Positions 9,985 through 19,650 of a stretch of 64,000 nt of DNA are shown piece after piece (position 1 is the stretch's first letter; each line of letters starts with the position of its first letter). The translations under genes and the position numbers were made by a program. Location: contig JAKAMG010000007.1 in assembly GCA_021812985.1 (NCBI GenBank), positions 1 to 64,000 of the forward strand, written 5' to 3'. The stretch is from Bacteroidota bacterium (lineage in GTDB: Bacteria > Bacteroidota > Ignavibacteria > Kryptoniales > JAKASW01). Below the pieces are notes generated by a model. The model had not been told where the DNA came from. It did no database searches and worked only from the letters and a program-made list of their open reading frames with translations.

Positions 9985-11178
9985 ATGGACACTAAAAGCA
10001 GGGAAAGTCAATACATTCTTCACACGTACAAGCGACTCCCAATTGAGATAGACCACGCTGACGGAGTGTATATCTACGCCAAGGATGGAAAGAGGTACCT
10101 GGATTATCTCGGCGGCATAGCCGTAAATGCACTAGGTTACAACAACTCGCGGGTCAAGGCCGCCATCATGGAACAGGTGAACAGGTACATGCATGTTTCC
10201 AATTTGTTCTACATGGACGTGCAGTCCGAGCTGGCTGAAACGCTCTGCAAACTTTCCGGATACTCCAAGCTCTTCCTGTCTAACTCAGGAACCGAGGCCA
10301 TCGAGGGTGCGATAAAGCTCGCCCGTAAGTGGGGAAGCTCAAGAGGCAAATCGGGTCTCCTCGCGCTCAGCAACTCCTTTCATGGCCGGACGATGGGGGC
10401 TCTCTCTCTGACGGACAAACCGAAATATCGGAATGGTTTTGAGCCGTTTCTCCCTGAAGTCGGACACGTGGAGTTCAATAACGTCGAGGATCTTCGGTCG
10501 AAGGTGGACTCTCATACCGCCGCGGTATTCGTGGAATTCTTGCAGGGTGAAGGAGGAGTTAACCTGGTCACGGAGGAATTCGCGCAGGAGATCTTCCGGC
10601 TGAAAAGGAAGCATGATTTCCTCGTCGTGGCGGACGAGATACAGAGCGGCATCTACCGGACCGGGAAGCTCTTCGCCTTTGAGCATTACGGCGTCCGCCC
10701 GGACATAGTGACCATGGCAAAACCGATTGGAGGCGGTCTGCCGCTCGGCGGCATACTTGCTGATGCCGGAGTTGAGGATGTCCTCGGTTACGGCGCTCAC
10801 GGAACGACATTCGGCGGCAATCCCGTCGCATGCGCCGCAGGTTTGGCGACTCTCCGCGAGCTGGTCCAGAAGAAGTCAGGCGAGCACGTGACAGAGTTAG
10901 GCGCGTATCTCAGAGAGAAGCTGCAGGGGCTCGCAGGCAAGTATCCCGGCTTCATAAAAGACGTGCGCGGATTGGGACTGATGGTCGGCGTGGAATGCGC
11001 GACGGAATGCGCGGAAATCGTGACAAAGCTTCTGGACAAGGGTATTCTCGCCAATTGCACCAACGGCAACGTCATTCGTCTCCTGCCCCCGCTTATCATT
11101 GAAGAGGAACACGTCGACGCGTTCGTTGCGAAGTTTGAAGAGACAATAAGGGATTACGCGAAGCCATCGGCTGTTTGA
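9985..11178 (+). CDS. Class III PLP aminotransferase, acetylornithine/4-aminobutyrate type
   Basis: YLDYLGGIAVNALGY, NSGTEAIEGAIKLAR, VVADEIQSGIYRTGKLFAFEHYGVRPDIVTMAKPIGGGLPLG (PLP lysine). Confidence 0.9.
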   Translation: MDTKSRESQYILHTYKRLPIEIDHADGVYIYAKDGKRYLDYLGGIAVNALGYNNSRVKAAIMEQVNRYMHVSNLFYMDVQSELAETLCKLSGYSKLFLSNSGTEAIEGAIKLARKWGSSRGKSGLLALSNSFHGRTMGALSLTDKPKYRNGFEPFLPEVGHVEFNNVEDLRSKVDSHTAAVFVEFLQGEGGVNLVTEEFAQEIFRLKRKHDFLVVADEIQSGIYRTGKLFAFEHYGVRPDIVTMAKPIGGGLPLGGILADAGVEDVLGYGAHGTTFGGNPVACAAGLATLRELVQKKSGEHVTELGAYLREKLQGLAGKYPGFIKDVRGLGLMVGVECATECAEIVTKLLDKGILANCTNGNVIRLLPPLIIEEEHVDAFVAKFEETIRDYAKPSAV

Positions 11179-11352
11179 GGGAGCCTTTCGAAGAAGCGTC
11201 AATGCGACGTCAGCCGGGTTTGTCTCCGCATCGCCCGCGTAGCTCGTTGACGCTTTACGAGGAGATCCATACCAGCGCCGGTTGATGGAAGATGAAACGC
11301 CCGGGCCCGGGACGTCCGGCAACTATACAGGTAACGACATAGGAGTCTGCGA

Positions 11353-11727
11353 ATGGGAACTCAACAACTCCTTTTGATTGTCCTCGTCGCGATCATTGTC
11401 GCCGTGGCGATTTCCGTCGCGATGATCTACTTTAAGTCACAACAGCAGGAGACCGATATCAACGAAGCGATAAATGAGATGAACCACATTGCGGCAACGG
11501 CGCAGGGATGGTACAGAAAACCTTTGACTATGGCGGGCGGCGGCGGGTCGTTCTCCGGATTCACGTTGAGTTCAATCGGCGAACCCGATTCTAACGATAT
11601 TGCGAGATACCAGATCGTGTCTGCCGGAAGTGATTCCTTCCAGATGCAGGCGATCGGCCTTCAGAATTTCACAATCACGGTGGACATTTATCCTGATTCC
11701 ATCGGACCATACATGGTGACAAGATGA
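11353..11727 (+). CDS. Pilin-like or membrane-anchored small protein, unknown function
   Basis: Single N-terminal hydrophobic helix (LLLIVLVAIIVAVAISVAMIYF) followed by a short Gly-rich soluble domain; overlaps the next gene by ATGA. Confidence 0.5.
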   Translation: MGTQQLLLIVLVAIIVAVAISVAMIYFKSQQQETDINEAINEMNHIAATAQGWYRKPLTMAGGGGSFSGFTLSSIGEPDSNDIARYQIVSAGSDSFQMQAIGLQNFTITVDIYPDSIGPYMVTR

Positions 11728-13115
11728 CCCACACTATTATCGAGCCATTCAAGATCAAATCTGTAGAACCGATCAACTTCACGACGCGCGAATATCGCGA
11801 GAAGGCAATCCGCGACGCGTATTACAATCTGTTTCTTCTGAAAGCGGACGATGTATTGATAGACCTCCTCACCGATTCTGGAACGGCGGCCATGAGTTCG
11901 AGGCAGTGGGCGGCTATAATGGACGGCGATGAGTCGTATGCCGGCTCGAGAAGCTTCTTCAAATTTGAGAAAGTCGTTAAGGATCTTACCGGTCTGGAAT
12001 ATGTGATACCCACGCATCAGGGAAGAGCGGCCGAGAAGATACTCTTCACTACTGTTGGCGGACCGGGGAAGGTCATCCCGAGCAATACTCATTTTGACAC
12101 GACGCGTGCTAACGTGGAGTTTTCAGGGGCTGAGGCAGTGGATCTTCCCGTGGCGAGCGCGTTGGAAACCGACAAACGCGCAGACTTCAAAGGGGACATC
12201 GATCTTAACAAGCTGGAAGCCCTGATTAAGAAAACCGGCGTCGAAAGAATACCTCTCTGCATCATGACCGTCACGAACAATTCCGTGGGCGGACAGCCCG
12301 TAAGCATGAAGAACTTACGCGAGACGAAGTCGCTCCTCACGAAGTACGGCATCCCGCTATTTATCGATGCCTGCCGCTTTGCGGAGAATGCCTACTTTAT
12401 AAAAACCCGGGAACCGGGCTACGCGAGCAAATCGGTCACTGAAATTGCCAAAGAAATGTTCAGCTACGCTGACGGTTGCACCATGAGCGCGAAAAAGGAC
12501 GCTCTCGTAAACATCGGCGGCTTCCTTGCCGTGAACGACTCGACCTTGGCCGACAAGGCGAGAAGCCTGCTCATAATGACAGAAGGGTTTCCAACCTACG
12601 GCGGGCTTGCCGGTCGGGACCTCGACGCCATGGCACAGGGACTTAACGAAGTCCTCGACGAGGACTATCTGAAGTACAGAATAAGGTCCGTCGAGTATTT
12701 CGGAGATAAGTTGGAAAAAGAGGGGGTGCCTGTTCTTGTGCCAACCGGCGGACACGCTGTCTTCCTCGATGCGAGGAGGTTTCTGCCCAACGTTCCGGCG
12801 AACCAATATCCGGGACAGGCCATCGCGGTGGAGATGTACATCGAGGGAGGAATAAGAAGTGTCGAGATCGGATCCGTCATGTTTGGGAAGGAGGTTGACG
12901 GGAAGTTCATCGGCGCAAACCTCGAGTTGGTTCGCCTGGCCATTCCGAGGAGAGTGTATACGCAGAGTCATATCGACTACGCCGCGGAGGCAATAGTGGA
13001 AGTGTTCAAACGGAGAGACAAGATCCCGGGATACAGAATTTCGTACGAGGCTCCTTACCTAAGGCATTTCACAGCGCACTTTGAGCCCGTCCTTAAAGGG
13101 ACGGTCAATGAATGA
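11724..13115 (+). CDS. tnaA: Tryptophanase / tyrosine phenol-lyase family beta-eliminating lyase
   Basis: DVLIDLLTDSGTAAMSSRQWAAIMDGDESYAGSRSFF, IPTHQGRAAE, CRFAENAYFIKTREPGY, MSAKKDALVNIGG, EGFPTYGGLAGRD: family signature. Confidence 0.88.
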   Translation: MTHTIIEPFKIKSVEPINFTTREYREKAIRDAYYNLFLLKADDVLIDLLTDSGTAAMSSRQWAAIMDGDESYAGSRSFFKFEKVVKDLTGLEYVIPTHQGRAAEKILFTTVGGPGKVIPSNTHFDTTRANVEFSGAEAVDLPVASALETDKRADFKGDIDLNKLEALIKKTGVERIPLCIMTVTNNSVGGQPVSMKNLRETKSLLTKYGIPLFIDACRFAENAYFIKTREPGYASKSVTEIAKEMFSYADGCTMSAKKDALVNIGGFLAVNDSTLADKARSLLIMTEGFPTYGGLAGRDLDAMAQGLNEVLDEDYLKYRIRSVEYFGDKLEKEGVPVLVPTGGHAVFLDARRFLPNVPANQYPGQAIAVEMYIEGGIRSVEIGSVMFGKEVDGKFIGANLELVRLAIPRRVYTQSHIDYAAEAIVEVFKRRDKIPGYRISYEAPYLRHFTAHFEPVLKGTVNE

Positions 13116-13118
13116 CCG

Positions 13119-13853
13119 GTGCTCTATAATGGCGGAGGCGCGGTGAACCCGACAAAGTGCCAGGTGTGCGGCTCTGATAATCTCGATTTGGCCGTTCGCT
13201 GCGCCTCGTGCGGAAGCATATTGCAGGACAGTGTCAAGTCTCTCGATCTCTTTTCCACAGTGTACAACTTGTGGAGCTTTCCGGAGTCTACACTCAGGAA
13301 GGTTATTCTTGCCACTCACAGGAATTACTCGGTTCTTCTCGGCATCCTCGAAGGAATTGGGTTAAGCTTCGTCATGTTTTATGTTGTGAAGGCCGCCGAT
13401 ATTTACTCAGTTAGTTTCCCCAGGCTCATCGTCGCGGGAATTAGTCTAGGCATCGCCGTTTATTTCCCATCAATTCTGATCTTCTCCCTCCTGGCATACT
13501 TGATTTTCAGAGTCAGGAGGACGGGCGCCTCGCTAAGAGGTTTCGTTGCGGGGATGCTCTACACTCTGCACCCGGTCGCGATAGGAGCTGTCTTCATGCT
13601 TCCGTTGGAGGTGGCGGTATTTGGAAGCTATCTCTTCTCGAATAATCCGGCCCCGCAGGTCATAAACCCGGTCTCTTTTTATTTCCTTGCGTTTCTCGAT
13701 GTGGTATTTGGCGGCGCCGTTCTTCTTAGCATCTGGCGGTTGTCAAAGGTTCTTTCACGCAGCTGGAAATTCATGGCAGGGACATCCGGGATTCTTGCCG
13801 TAATCTTCGCAGTAGCATCCGAGGTCGCGAAACACATTCTGATTCAAAAGTGA
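13119..13853 (+). CDS. Zinc-ribbon membrane protein, Yip1-like
   Basis: N-terminal CQVCGSDNLDLAVRCASCGS zinc ribbon followed by about five TM helices. Start likely non-ATG, or ATG around 13128. Confidence 0.6.
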   Translation: MLYNGGGAVNPTKCQVCGSDNLDLAVRCASCGSILQDSVKSLDLFSTVYNLWSFPESTLRKVILATHRNYSVLLGILEGIGLSFVMFYVVKAADIYSVSFPRLIVAGISLGIAVYFPSILIFSLLAYLIFRVRRTGASLRGFVAGMLYTLHPVAIGAVFMLPLEVAVFGSYLFSNNPAPQVINPVSFYFLAFLDVVFGGAVLLSIWRLSKVLSRSWKFMAGTSGILAVIFAVASEVAKHILIQK

Positions 13854-13892
13854 CTTAATATTTCTGTTGAATAATAGGAGCTGGAAGGTGGA

Positions 13893-14615
13893 ATGGAATA
13901 CTTAAACTCGATAGCGAACATAAAGAACGGACTCATAGTGTCATGTCAGTTTGATGAAGACGACCCGTTCAATAAACCTGAATATGTGGCTCTCTTTGCG
14001 CTATCGGCCCAGATGGGCGGTGCGGCCGGAGTCAGAATAGAAGGACTGGAAAACATCAAAGCCTCGAAGGCGAAGGTCCAGCGCCCGATAATCGGTCTCG
14101 TGCAGTCGGCATACGAGGATGGTTCAGTTCTGATTACTCCAGACGTCAAGGATGTGGGTGAAATTGTCAGCGCCGGAGCGGATATAGTCGCGGTAGACGC
14201 TACTGAGAGAGTGAGACCTAACGGCCTCAATGGGTTTGAATTTCTCAAGAAAGTAAGGGTGGAACACCCCGGCACACTTCTCCTCGCCGATGTGTCAACT
14301 TTTGAAGAGGGAGTTCAGGCAGCGGAACTCGGGGCGGACCTTGTATCCACAACGCTCTCCGGTCACACGCCTGCCACGGCGAAAAGAGGGAGGCAGGGAG
14401 TGGACTTCGACCTGATAGAGAGGCTTTCCGAATCCCTCGTCGTTCCAGTGATCGCGGAAGGGAGGATACTACTTCCTGCCGAAGCAGCGCACGCACTCGA
14501 TCTTGGCGCGTATTCGGTCGTCGTCGGCGCGGCAATCACAAGACCGATAGTTATAACGCAAATGTTCCTCCACGAGATACAGACGAGAATGAAGAAGAAT
14601 GACCCGGAAGCTTAA
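13893..14615 (+). CDS. nanE: N-acetylmannosamine-6-phosphate 2-epimerase
   Basis: GLIVSCQFDEDDPFNKPEYVALFALSAQMGGAAGVRIEG, VDATERVRP, STTLSGHTP: NanE family motifs. Confidence 0.85.
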   Translation: MEYLNSIANIKNGLIVSCQFDEDDPFNKPEYVALFALSAQMGGAAGVRIEGLENIKASKAKVQRPIIGLVQSAYEDGSVLITPDVKDVGEIVSAGADIVAVDATERVRPNGLNGFEFLKKVRVEHPGTLLLADVSTFEEGVQAAELGADLVSTTLSGHTPATAKRGRQGVDFDLIERLSESLVVPVIAEGRILLPAEAAHALDLGAYSVVVGAAITRPIVITQMFLHEIQTRMKKNDPEA

Positions 14616-15612
14616 GATCATCCAATTCGGTCTTGGCGAGATCGGGCTGAATATTGCAAAAACCATTACGCGGTACGACGACATGTTCGAGCTCGTCGGG
14701 TGCGTGGACCTGGCTCCGGACAAGGTGAACCGGGATGTCGGCGAGCTCCTTGAGCCTAAGGGTATTTTCAATTTGAAGGTTGCCGAATCTCTGGGGAGGC
14801 TGAAGAGAAAGAAGGCGGACATGGTGGTCCACTCGGCGGTTTCCTACCTTCCTGACGCAGCCCTCCAGGTTGAACAGATTATGGAGCTCGGCTATAACGT
14901 TGTTACAACCGCCGAGGAACTATTCTTTCTCCGGCGGCGGGACCCGAAGCTCTTCCGGAGGCTTGATGGCCTGGCGAAAAGGAAACGCGTGAGACTTCTC
15001 GCGACGGGGATTAATCCGGGATACGTGATGGATAGCCTCGTGCTCATGCTCACGGCTCCATGTGTCGCCGTCTCCTCAATTCGGGCCGAAAGGATGGTCA
15101 ATCTCAGCCACAGGCGACTCGCACTCCAAAGAAAACTTGGAGTCGGATTGACGGCGCAGGAAGTCATGGAGAGGGCGGAGACCGGGAAGTTTGGGCAGAC
15201 GGGCCTGACTGACTCGGCGGAATTCCTGGCACATTATCTCGACATAAAGTACGACAACATTCGTTCCGTGATGCAGCCCGTTGTCGCTGACCATGATTAC
15301 CACGGCGACGAGGTTTTTGTCGCGGCGGGTCATGTGGTGGGAGTCCGGCAAGAGGCTGTCGTGGAAAGTTCCGGACGGGAGATAGTTTCTCTAAGGCTCA
15401 CCATGCGGATAGATGCATCCATCGAATATGATGCCGTCTTCATTGACGGGGAGCCCCCGGTGAATGTGGTAGTCAATAACGGCATAATGGGAGACGTTGC
15501 TTCGGTTGGCATGGTGCTCAACCAGGCTAGAGGACTCCTCGAGCTCCCTCCGGGATACCATGACATGGCGGACGTCAGACTTCCTCATTTCACAATGGAC
15601 CATATCTCGTGA
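14599..15612 (+). CDS. Dihydrodipicolinate reductase-fold NAD(P)-dependent dehydrogenase (2,4-diaminopentanoate dehydrogenase-like)
   Basis: N-terminal Rossmann FGLGEIGLNIAKTI, TGINPGYVMDSL, and LTAQEVMERAETGKFGQTGLTDSAEF. Confidence 0.7.
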   Translation: MTRKLKIIQFGLGEIGLNIAKTITRYDDMFELVGCVDLAPDKVNRDVGELLEPKGIFNLKVAESLGRLKRKKADMVVHSAVSYLPDAALQVEQIMELGYNVVTTAEELFFLRRRDPKLFRRLDGLAKRKRVRLLATGINPGYVMDSLVLMLTAPCVAVSSIRAERMVNLSHRRLALQRKLGVGLTAQEVMERAETGKFGQTGLTDSAEFLAHYLDIKYDNIRSVMQPVVADHDYHGDEVFVAAGHVVGVRQEAVVESSGREIVSLRLTMRIDASIEYDAVFIDGEPPVNVVVNNGIMGDVASVGMVLNQARGLLELPPGYHDMADVRLPHFTMDHIS

Positions 15613-16874
15613 GAATATCCCGACACGCCTACTATTTCATCTTCATGTCGCTCTTCAGCGTGGTCGTTTCATTTTGGCTTCACGCGTTTCCCAGCGACAC
15701 GGCGGGGCTGGTGGCCATTCTATGTTTCAGCGCGGTCATTGTCTCAGCACTTATCATAAGTTGGGCAGCCGAAGCAGCCGAATTCAGCATTAGCCAGGGG
15801 CTGGCTGTCGCAATCGTTGCCCTCCTCCAGGTTGTCCCTGAGTTCATGGTGGAAGCAGTCATAGCATGGCACAAAGACATCGACCTGATGATGGCGAACT
15901 TCACGGGATCGAACAGGCTGCTGATGGGTGTTGGCTGGCCTCTCATATTTATCACCGCAGACGTCTACTCGAGAATAAAGGATGGGAAGAAAATAGATTA
16001 CATCTCACTCCGAACCGAGAACATAGTCGAAATACTCGCGCTCTTTATCTCGTCGCTTTACTTCATCGTAGTCCTTTTGAAGCGTGACCTTCAGGTCTAC
16101 GACGGCATATTCCTTGGAGTTGTTTTCCTGTCGTATATGTATATATTGCACGTGCTCCCCGAGGAGGATGAAGAAAAGAAAGAGGATCTGCTGGCGATGC
16201 CAAGGGCGCTCGTCTCCGTCACGAACGAAAGGAAAAGGGGGATTCTCCTATTCGTGTTGTTTCTCATTGGTGGGGCAACAATGTGGGCCGTGGCCGATCC
16301 CTTCCTGAACAGCATGAAGGAAGTTGCCGGGGCTTTCGGGATAGGCACATTTGTCTTCGTCCAGTGGGTAGCCCCCTTTCTGTCTGAGTTCCCTGAAAAA
16401 GTGACAGCCTTTTACTGGGCGAGGACCATCCGCCTCGCCCCGATGGCTCTGCTGAATATGGTGAGCAGCAAGGTAAATCAATGGACCCTCCTTGTCTCGA
16501 TGATTCCTATCGTGTACTCGCTATCGATGGGAAGGGTGTCGACCATACCCCTGGATGTGCACCACCTCGAAGAGATTCTTCTTTCTATGATGATGACGTT
16601 CTACGGTTGTGCCACGTTGGCGAAACTCAGATTCACACGGGGGAATGCGATTACACTTTTCATCCTTTGGCTCGCGCAATTTCTTTATCCAGTTCATTTC
16701 AACTTTCTTCCTGACTTACCGATTGTCGGCAACAATTCCAGGCTCATCGTGTCAGTCATATTTGGTGTACTGACAATTTATGAGGTCGCACGCCATAGAA
16801 GGGAAATCAGGCCGTATGAGGGAATTAGAGAGACTGTGCGGCTTGCAAAAATGAAACTTGAGGCGGCAAAGTAG
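15609..16874 (+). CDS. Divergent Ca2+/cation antiporter (CaCA-like) membrane protein
   Basis: Two inverted alpha-repeat-like segments (SQGLAVAIVALLQVVPEFMVEAVIAW...MANFTGSN and FVFVQWVAPFLSEFPEKVTAFYWA); about 10 TM helices. Confidence 0.6.
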   Translation: MRISRHAYYFIFMSLFSVVVSFWLHAFPSDTAGLVAILCFSAVIVSALIISWAAEAAEFSISQGLAVAIVALLQVVPEFMVEAVIAWHKDIDLMMANFTGSNRLLMGVGWPLIFITADVYSRIKDGKKIDYISLRTENIVEILALFISSLYFIVVLLKRDLQVYDGIFLGVVFLSYMYILHVLPEEDEEKKEDLLAMPRALVSVTNERKRGILLFVLFLIGGATMWAVADPFLNSMKEVAGAFGIGTFVFVQWVAPFLSEFPEKVTAFYWARTIRLAPMALLNMVSSKVNQWTLLVSMIPIVYSLSMGRVSTIPLDVHHLEEILLSMMMTFYGCATLAKLRFTRGNAITLFILWLAQFLYPVHFNFLPDLPIVGNNSRLIVSVIFGVLTIYEVARHRREIRPYEGIRETVRLAKMKLEAAK

Positions 16875-16878
16875 TTAT

Positions 16879-17778
16879 ATGCGTCCTTCAGGTGAGAGGC
16901 TTGTAAAGTTCATTGTCAATCCCGTTTCGGGAAATGGCAGGGCGAGAAGGATACTTCCTCATCTGGTCACCCTAGCGAAGAAGCTCGGCGTGGACTTTGA
17001 TCTGCAGCTCACCAAAGCTCCGGAGCACGCAACAGAACTCGCTAGCGACCATCCCGCTGACTTTGACGTCGTGGTCGCCGTCGGAGGGGATGGCACAGTA
17101 AACGAGGTCGCGGCTGGAATCGCAGAGACTCAGACTGCGATGGGAATCATACCCACAGGAACGGGGAATGACTTCGTGAGGGCGATAGGGCGACTAAGGG
17201 ATCTTCAGGCTTATGTGCACCGTATAATCTCCGGAAAAGTGAAAGCCGTAGATGTCGGAATACTTACGCTGGAAAAGAAGGACCTTCTTTTTGTTAACGG
17301 GATCGGTGTGGGGTTCGACGCGGAAGTGGCCCGGGAAAGCATGAACGTCCACCGGCTCAAGGGGATATCGAGATACCTCTACGCTATCGTAAAAACTCTC
17401 TATAAGTACAAATCTACTCAGATGCGGGTTGAGGTCGACAACGATGTCATTGATGAGAGAACGTTTCTTGCCGCTATCGGAAATGGTATTTCTGCGGGAG
17501 GAGGGTTTCTCCTCACGCCGGATGCAGTGATAGATGACGGCCTACTCGACTTGTGCCTCGTCTCTGATGTCTCGGTAGGAAGAGTGCTTCAGGTCCTCCC
17601 AAGTGTGCTTTCGGGAAAACATGCGAAACATCCGGAGGTCATCATGCGAAAGGCGAAAACGATACGCATAGAGTCTGAGGATTCCGTGTCGATTCACCGA
17701 GACGGAGAAGTCCCCGAAAAGAAGGTCAATTCACTCGCGATGCGAGTTGAGCCCGGCAAACTTAAGATCGTGGTCTAA
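16879..17778 (+). CDS. Diacylglycerol kinase family lipid kinase (YegS/BmrU-like)
   Basis: KFIVNPVSGNGRARR, VVAVGGDGTVNEVAAGI, GIIPTGTGNDFVRAIG. Confidence 0.92.
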   Translation: MRPSGERLVKFIVNPVSGNGRARRILPHLVTLAKKLGVDFDLQLTKAPEHATELASDHPADFDVVVAVGGDGTVNEVAAGIAETQTAMGIIPTGTGNDFVRAIGRLRDLQAYVHRIISGKVKAVDVGILTLEKKDLLFVNGIGVGFDAEVARESMNVHRLKGISRYLYAIVKTLYKYKSTQMRVEVDNDVIDERTFLAAIGNGISAGGGFLLTPDAVIDDGLLDLCLVSDVSVGRVLQVLPSVLSGKHAKHPEVIMRKAKTIRIESEDSVSIHRDGEVPEKKVNSLAMRVEPGKLKIVV

Positions 17779-17868
17779 AGGTCCCCGAGTCAGGTCTTAC
17801 CTAATACTAAATCACAATTTCGACCGGAATGGAACGAGAATACCAGCTACTGGTGTTAAAGAGACTGT

Positions 17869-18309
17869 ATGGCATCGACTAGAAGACAGTTTCTGAACCG
17901 CGTCCTTGCGGCAGGCGTCGCGGCGATATCGGCATATATTATTTATCCGGTACTGAGGTTCCTGACCCCTCCACAATTCGCGCTGGGTGAACAGGAGACG
18001 GTCGTCGCCGCGACTACCGATGAACTTAAGCCGAACAGCGCAAAATTTTTCAAGTTCCAGGACAAACCGGCCGTCCTCGTCCGGCTCCCGGACGGCAGCT
18101 ACAAAGCCCTTTCAGCCAAGTGTACTCATTTGGGGTGCACCGTATCGTTCGAATCGAGGAAGGATGACTTCCTCTGTGAATGCCACGGGAGCGAGTTTGA
18201 CCTGAATGGCAAAGTGCTAAGGGGGCCGGCGGCCCGACCGCTTCCTGTCTATCTGGTCTCAATCAGGGGAGACAAGATTTACGTCTCAGCAGGGAAACAG
18301 GCGGCATGA
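17869..18309 (+). CDS. Rieske [2Fe-2S] protein of a cytochrome bc/b6f-type complex
   Basis: CTHLGC...CECHGSEFD cluster motifs; N-terminal Tat-like RRQFL signal/TM. Confidence 0.92.
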   Translation: MASTRRQFLNRVLAAGVAAISAYIIYPVLRFLTPPQFALGEQETVVAATTDELKPNSAKFFKFQDKPAVLVRLPDGSYKALSAKCTHLGCTVSFESRKDDFLCECHGSEFDLNGKVLRGPAARPLPVYLVSIRGDKIYVSAGKQAA

Positions 18310-19361
18310 AAGACTTCTTCGGACCTTTCACCGCGTTCATCGAAGAGCGTTTCGATCTGACCCCCCTGCGGCGCTGGGCTAGACACAAAAAGGTTCCACA
18401 GCACAAGCATTCCTTCTGGTATTATTTTGGAGGCCTGGCCCTGTTCATTATTTCCCTGCAGTTCGTAACAGGGATACTGATGGCGTTTTATTATTCCCCC
18501 ACGCCGGATACCGCTCACGAGTCGGTGCGTTATATAATGGAGAAGGTCCATTATGGCTGGCTTATAAGATCGATGCACTTCTGGGGGGCTAACTTTCTGG
18601 TCGCGGTAGTCCTGGTACACATGTTTTCAACGTACTTCATGAAGGCATACCGGAAACCGCGTGAACTTATGTGGTTAATTGGCGTGCTCCTCGCGGGCCT
18701 TGTCCTCGCTTTCGCCTTCACGGGGTATCTCCTGCCGTGGACCACGCTGTCGTATTTCGCGACCAAGGTAGGTGTGAATATGCCGATGGTCATGCCCGGA
18801 ATTGGAGGCTTCCTCTCCCGTCTGCTTGCAGGAGGGGAAGACGTAGGAGCGGCTACGTTGACGCGCATGTTCACGCTTCATGTTGTGCTCCTGCCAATTC
18901 TGACGCTTGTTCTCGTGACAGCGCACGTGTTCCTTAGTCAGGTGTTCGGTTCGAGCGTACCCCTTTCGCAAAAGGGGTACAGCGAAGAAACTCGATTCTT
19001 TCCGACCTTCGTTTTGAGGGACTCCGCGGTTTGGGCCGGAATGCTTGCGATCCTGATAGCCTTCGTTACGATCTTTCCCGCGAATCTTTCCTCGAAGGTC
19101 AATCCAGTGATGCCTGCCCCTGCGGGTATAAAGCCGGAATGGTATTTCTTGTTTCTGTTTCAAACGCTCAGAACTTTTCCGGAGATTCCTGCCATCGCGG
19201 CCGTCACCATCGGTCTGATCATCTGGATGCTTGTTCCGTTTTTGGACAAAAGATCGGCTAAGGGAGAGAGGAGCACTTTCTTCACTCTCTTCGGGGTCGC
19301 GATCCTGGTTTACATGATCGCCATGACGATGATGGCATACATAACCACGGAAGTGCACTGA
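18306..19361 (+). CDS. Cytochrome b (b6 and subunit-IV-like regions in one chain)
   Basis: Paired haem-ligand His (SMHFWGANFLVAVVLVHMF; LHVVLLPILTLVLVTAHVF) and Qo-site PEWY (GIKPEWYFLFLF); overlaps the Rieske gene by ATGA. Confidence 0.92.
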   Translation: MKDFFGPFTAFIEERFDLTPLRRWARHKKVPQHKHSFWYYFGGLALFIISLQFVTGILMAFYYSPTPDTAHESVRYIMEKVHYGWLIRSMHFWGANFLVAVVLVHMFSTYFMKAYRKPRELMWLIGVLLAGLVLAFAFTGYLLPWTTLSYFATKVGVNMPMVMPGIGGFLSRLLAGGEDVGAATLTRMFTLHVVLLPILTLVLVTAHVFLSQVFGSSVPLSQKGYSEETRFFPTFVLRDSAVWAGMLAILIAFVTIFPANLSSKVNPVMPAPAGIKPEWYFLFLFQTLRTFPEIPAIAAVTIGLIIWMLVPFLDKRSAKGERSTFFTLFGVAILVYMIAMTMMAYITTEVH

Positions 19362-19558
19362 TGATAATCGCGGCTCTTGGAGCGGCAGATTCCCTAGCGT
19401 CCCAAATACCCTCGTTCAGCGACCGTCTCAACTTCTCGCTTCCTCTGATCGCGGTTCTTCTCGTGGTCTCGTTCTTTCTCCTCCTCAAGTCCTACACTGT
19501 CGAACGGGGCGGCAAAGAGGATGTGCCCGGGAGGGGAGGCAAGGACCAGCCGGGGTAG
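19361..19558 (+). CDS. Small single-TM protein downstream of cytochrome b
   Basis: 65-aa ORF overlapping the cytochrome b stop (TGATG), one hydrophobic helix. Confidence 0.4.
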   Translation: MIIAALGAADSLASQIPSFSDRLNFSLPLIAVLLVVSFFLLLKSYTVERGGKEDVPGRGGKDQPG

Positions 19559-19650
19559 GGTTGTCACCGCGCGTCCGGGTGCCACGGTGATTAGTTTGAC
19601 GGGGCAAACCTTGAAAATTCCTCCTGGCAAGCCTATATTTATTCGAACAA

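Noticed and set aside
12357-12971. 204-aa minus-strand ORF
   Set aside because: Antisense to the tryptophanase-family gene.
18675-19358. 227-aa minus-strand ORF
   Set aside because: Antisense to the well-supported cytochrome b gene; highly charged low-complexity translation typical of the complement of a hydrophobic gene.
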